This document shows positions 63,530 to 64,000 of a stretch of DNA of 64,000 nucleotides, in pieces; within the stretch, counting starts at the first letter, position 1, and each line of letters opens with the position of its first letter. The DNA is from Chromatocurvus halotolerans (GTDB lineage Bacteria; Pseudomonadota; Gammaproteobacteria; Pseudomonadales; Halieaceae). The stretch is taken from positions 62,001 to 126,000 of the forward strand of contig NZ_SLWX01000005.1 in the NCBI RefSeq assembly GCF_004340525.1, given 5' to 3'. A program made the position numbers and the translations under genes. Under the pieces are notes generated by a model. The model saw only the letters and a list, made by a program, of their open reading frames with translations. It was not told the DNA's origin and made no database searches.

Positions 63530-64000
63530 ATGGCCAGACCACCCAGCAAACATTCACAGGCCGGAGAGGTCGCCCGCTTTCTGCAGAAGCAGCGCGCCAT
63601 CCGTCAGTTCGTGGATCGCAGCCCGCGCCTCATGTTCGCCGTCGATGCCACTGCCAGTCGCCAGCCCACCTGGGATATGGCCTGTCATCTGCAGAGCGAA
63701 ATGTTCAGCGCCACCGCTCCGATCGCCGCCCTTTCAGTGCAGCTGTGTTTCTACCGCGGCTTTCGCGACTTTCAGGCCTCCGGCTGGGTCAACAGCACAG
63801 CAACGCTACAGGCACTCATGTCCCGGGTGCGCTGTGAAGCCGGGCAGACGCAACTGCAGCGCGTCCTGCGCCACGGCCTGGACGAACATGCCCGGGTGCC
63901 CGTGAGGGCACTGATCTTCATCGGTGACGCCATTGAAGAAACCCCCGGCAGTCTGCTTGACCTCGCGGGACAATGCGGACTGCGCAAGCTGCCGCTGTTC
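63530..64000 (+). CDS. VWA domain-containing protein (3' end cut by window edge)
   Basis: The first 157 codons of a protein with a von Willebrand factor A-like domain. LMFAVDATASRQPTWD (a DxTxS MIDAS-type motif), the acidic-strand ALSVQLCFYRGFRDFQ and VRALIFIGDAIEETPG follow the VWA order. The N-terminus MARPPSKHSQAGEVARFLQK is shared with uncharacterised conserved proteobacterial proteins. No signal peptide is present, so it is probably cytosolic. The frame is open to the last base. The start at ATG 63530 has no strong ribosome site, and the true partner genes lie beyond the window. Confidence 0.8.
   Translation, partial: MARPPSKHSQAGEVARFLQKQRAIRQFVDRSPRLMFAVDATASRQPTWDMACHLQSEMFSATAPIAALSVQLCFYRGFRDFQASGWVNSTATLQALMSRVRCEAGQTQLQRVLRHGLDEHARVPVRALIFIGDAIEETPGSLLDLAGQCGLRKLPLF

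Noticed and set aside
1-64000. Mobile elements, CRISPR arrays, tRNA/rRNA genes
   Set aside because: No transposase or integrase frame, no regularly spaced repeats, and no tRNA-like T-loop/acceptor pattern noticed by eye. A covariance-model tRNA scan was not possible.

Overview
This window is ordinary bacterial chromosome from a GC-rich gammaproteobacterium. Dense head-to-tail genes, many 1-10 bp overlaps, frequent GTG/TTG starts, and gene order point to a free-living, probably marine or aquatic member near the Pseudomonadales/Cellvibrionales. The supporting gene order is gyrA-serC-pheA-tyrA-aroA-cmk-rpsA-ihfB-lapA-pyrF on one strand, mtaD-ubiG-gph-yciK diverging from gyrA, then rluB-scpB-scpA-yciO-rnm facing yciB-yciI. 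I cannot place it to genus. I see no insertion sequence, prophage, integrase, CRISPR array, rRNA or tRNA gene.

Region by region. 1-3.8 kb: the 5' part of helicase hrpB (cut by the window edge), divergent from ATP-type PEP carboxykinase pckA. 3.8-18.4 kb: an accessory, envelope-oriented stretch rich in exported metallopeptidases (a tandem M16 pair, an M20, an M28 and an exported AbgB-like M20 amidohydrolase). It also holds an orphan Wzz/GumC-type chain-length protein with a HAD phosphatase, a di-heme cytochrome c peroxidase, an FG-GAP lipoprotein, a zinc-ribbon methyltransferase, a DUF2490 protein and a small beta-carbonic anhydrase. 18.4-22.9 kb: two divergent c-di-GMP genes, a GGEEF diguanylate cyclase and a five-PAS GGDEF-EAL protein whose GGDEF signature is degenerate and whose EAL signature is intact.

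22.9-29.2 kb: a metal-homeostasis patch (orphan CbiM-like permease, a small helical protein, a two-helix membrane protein, Cu(I) ATPase CopA, CDF exporter FieF), followed by the aldo-keto reductase Tas. 29.2-36.0 kb, all minus strand: a PH-domain/membrane protein pair, overlapping HIT and DHH phosphoesterase genes, a surface-polysaccharide initiation cassette (WbpM-type dehydratase, WecA/WbpL-type glycosyltransferase, SDR epimerase) and a ComEA-like protein.

36.2-47.4 kb: the aromatic amino acid/ribosome/gyrase block, with a clear intrinsic terminator after rpsA. Two expected genes are missing from usual positions: lapB between lapA and pyrF, and hisC2 between pheA and tyrA. 47.7-64 kb: housekeeping genes for salvage (mtaD), ubiquinone (ubiG), phosphoglycolate removal (gph), rRNA and ribosomal protein modification (rluB, rluA, rimO, rsmE), condensin (scpA, scpB), pyridoxine (pdxJ), protein folding and repair (a periplasmic cyclophilin, msrA), and finally a VWA-domain gene cut by the window end. 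I found no obviously new multi-gene defence or mobile system. The most interesting leads are the missing lapB, the divergent c-di-GMP pair, the FG-GAP/methyltransferase/DUF2490 neighbourhood and the orphan CbiM-like permease.
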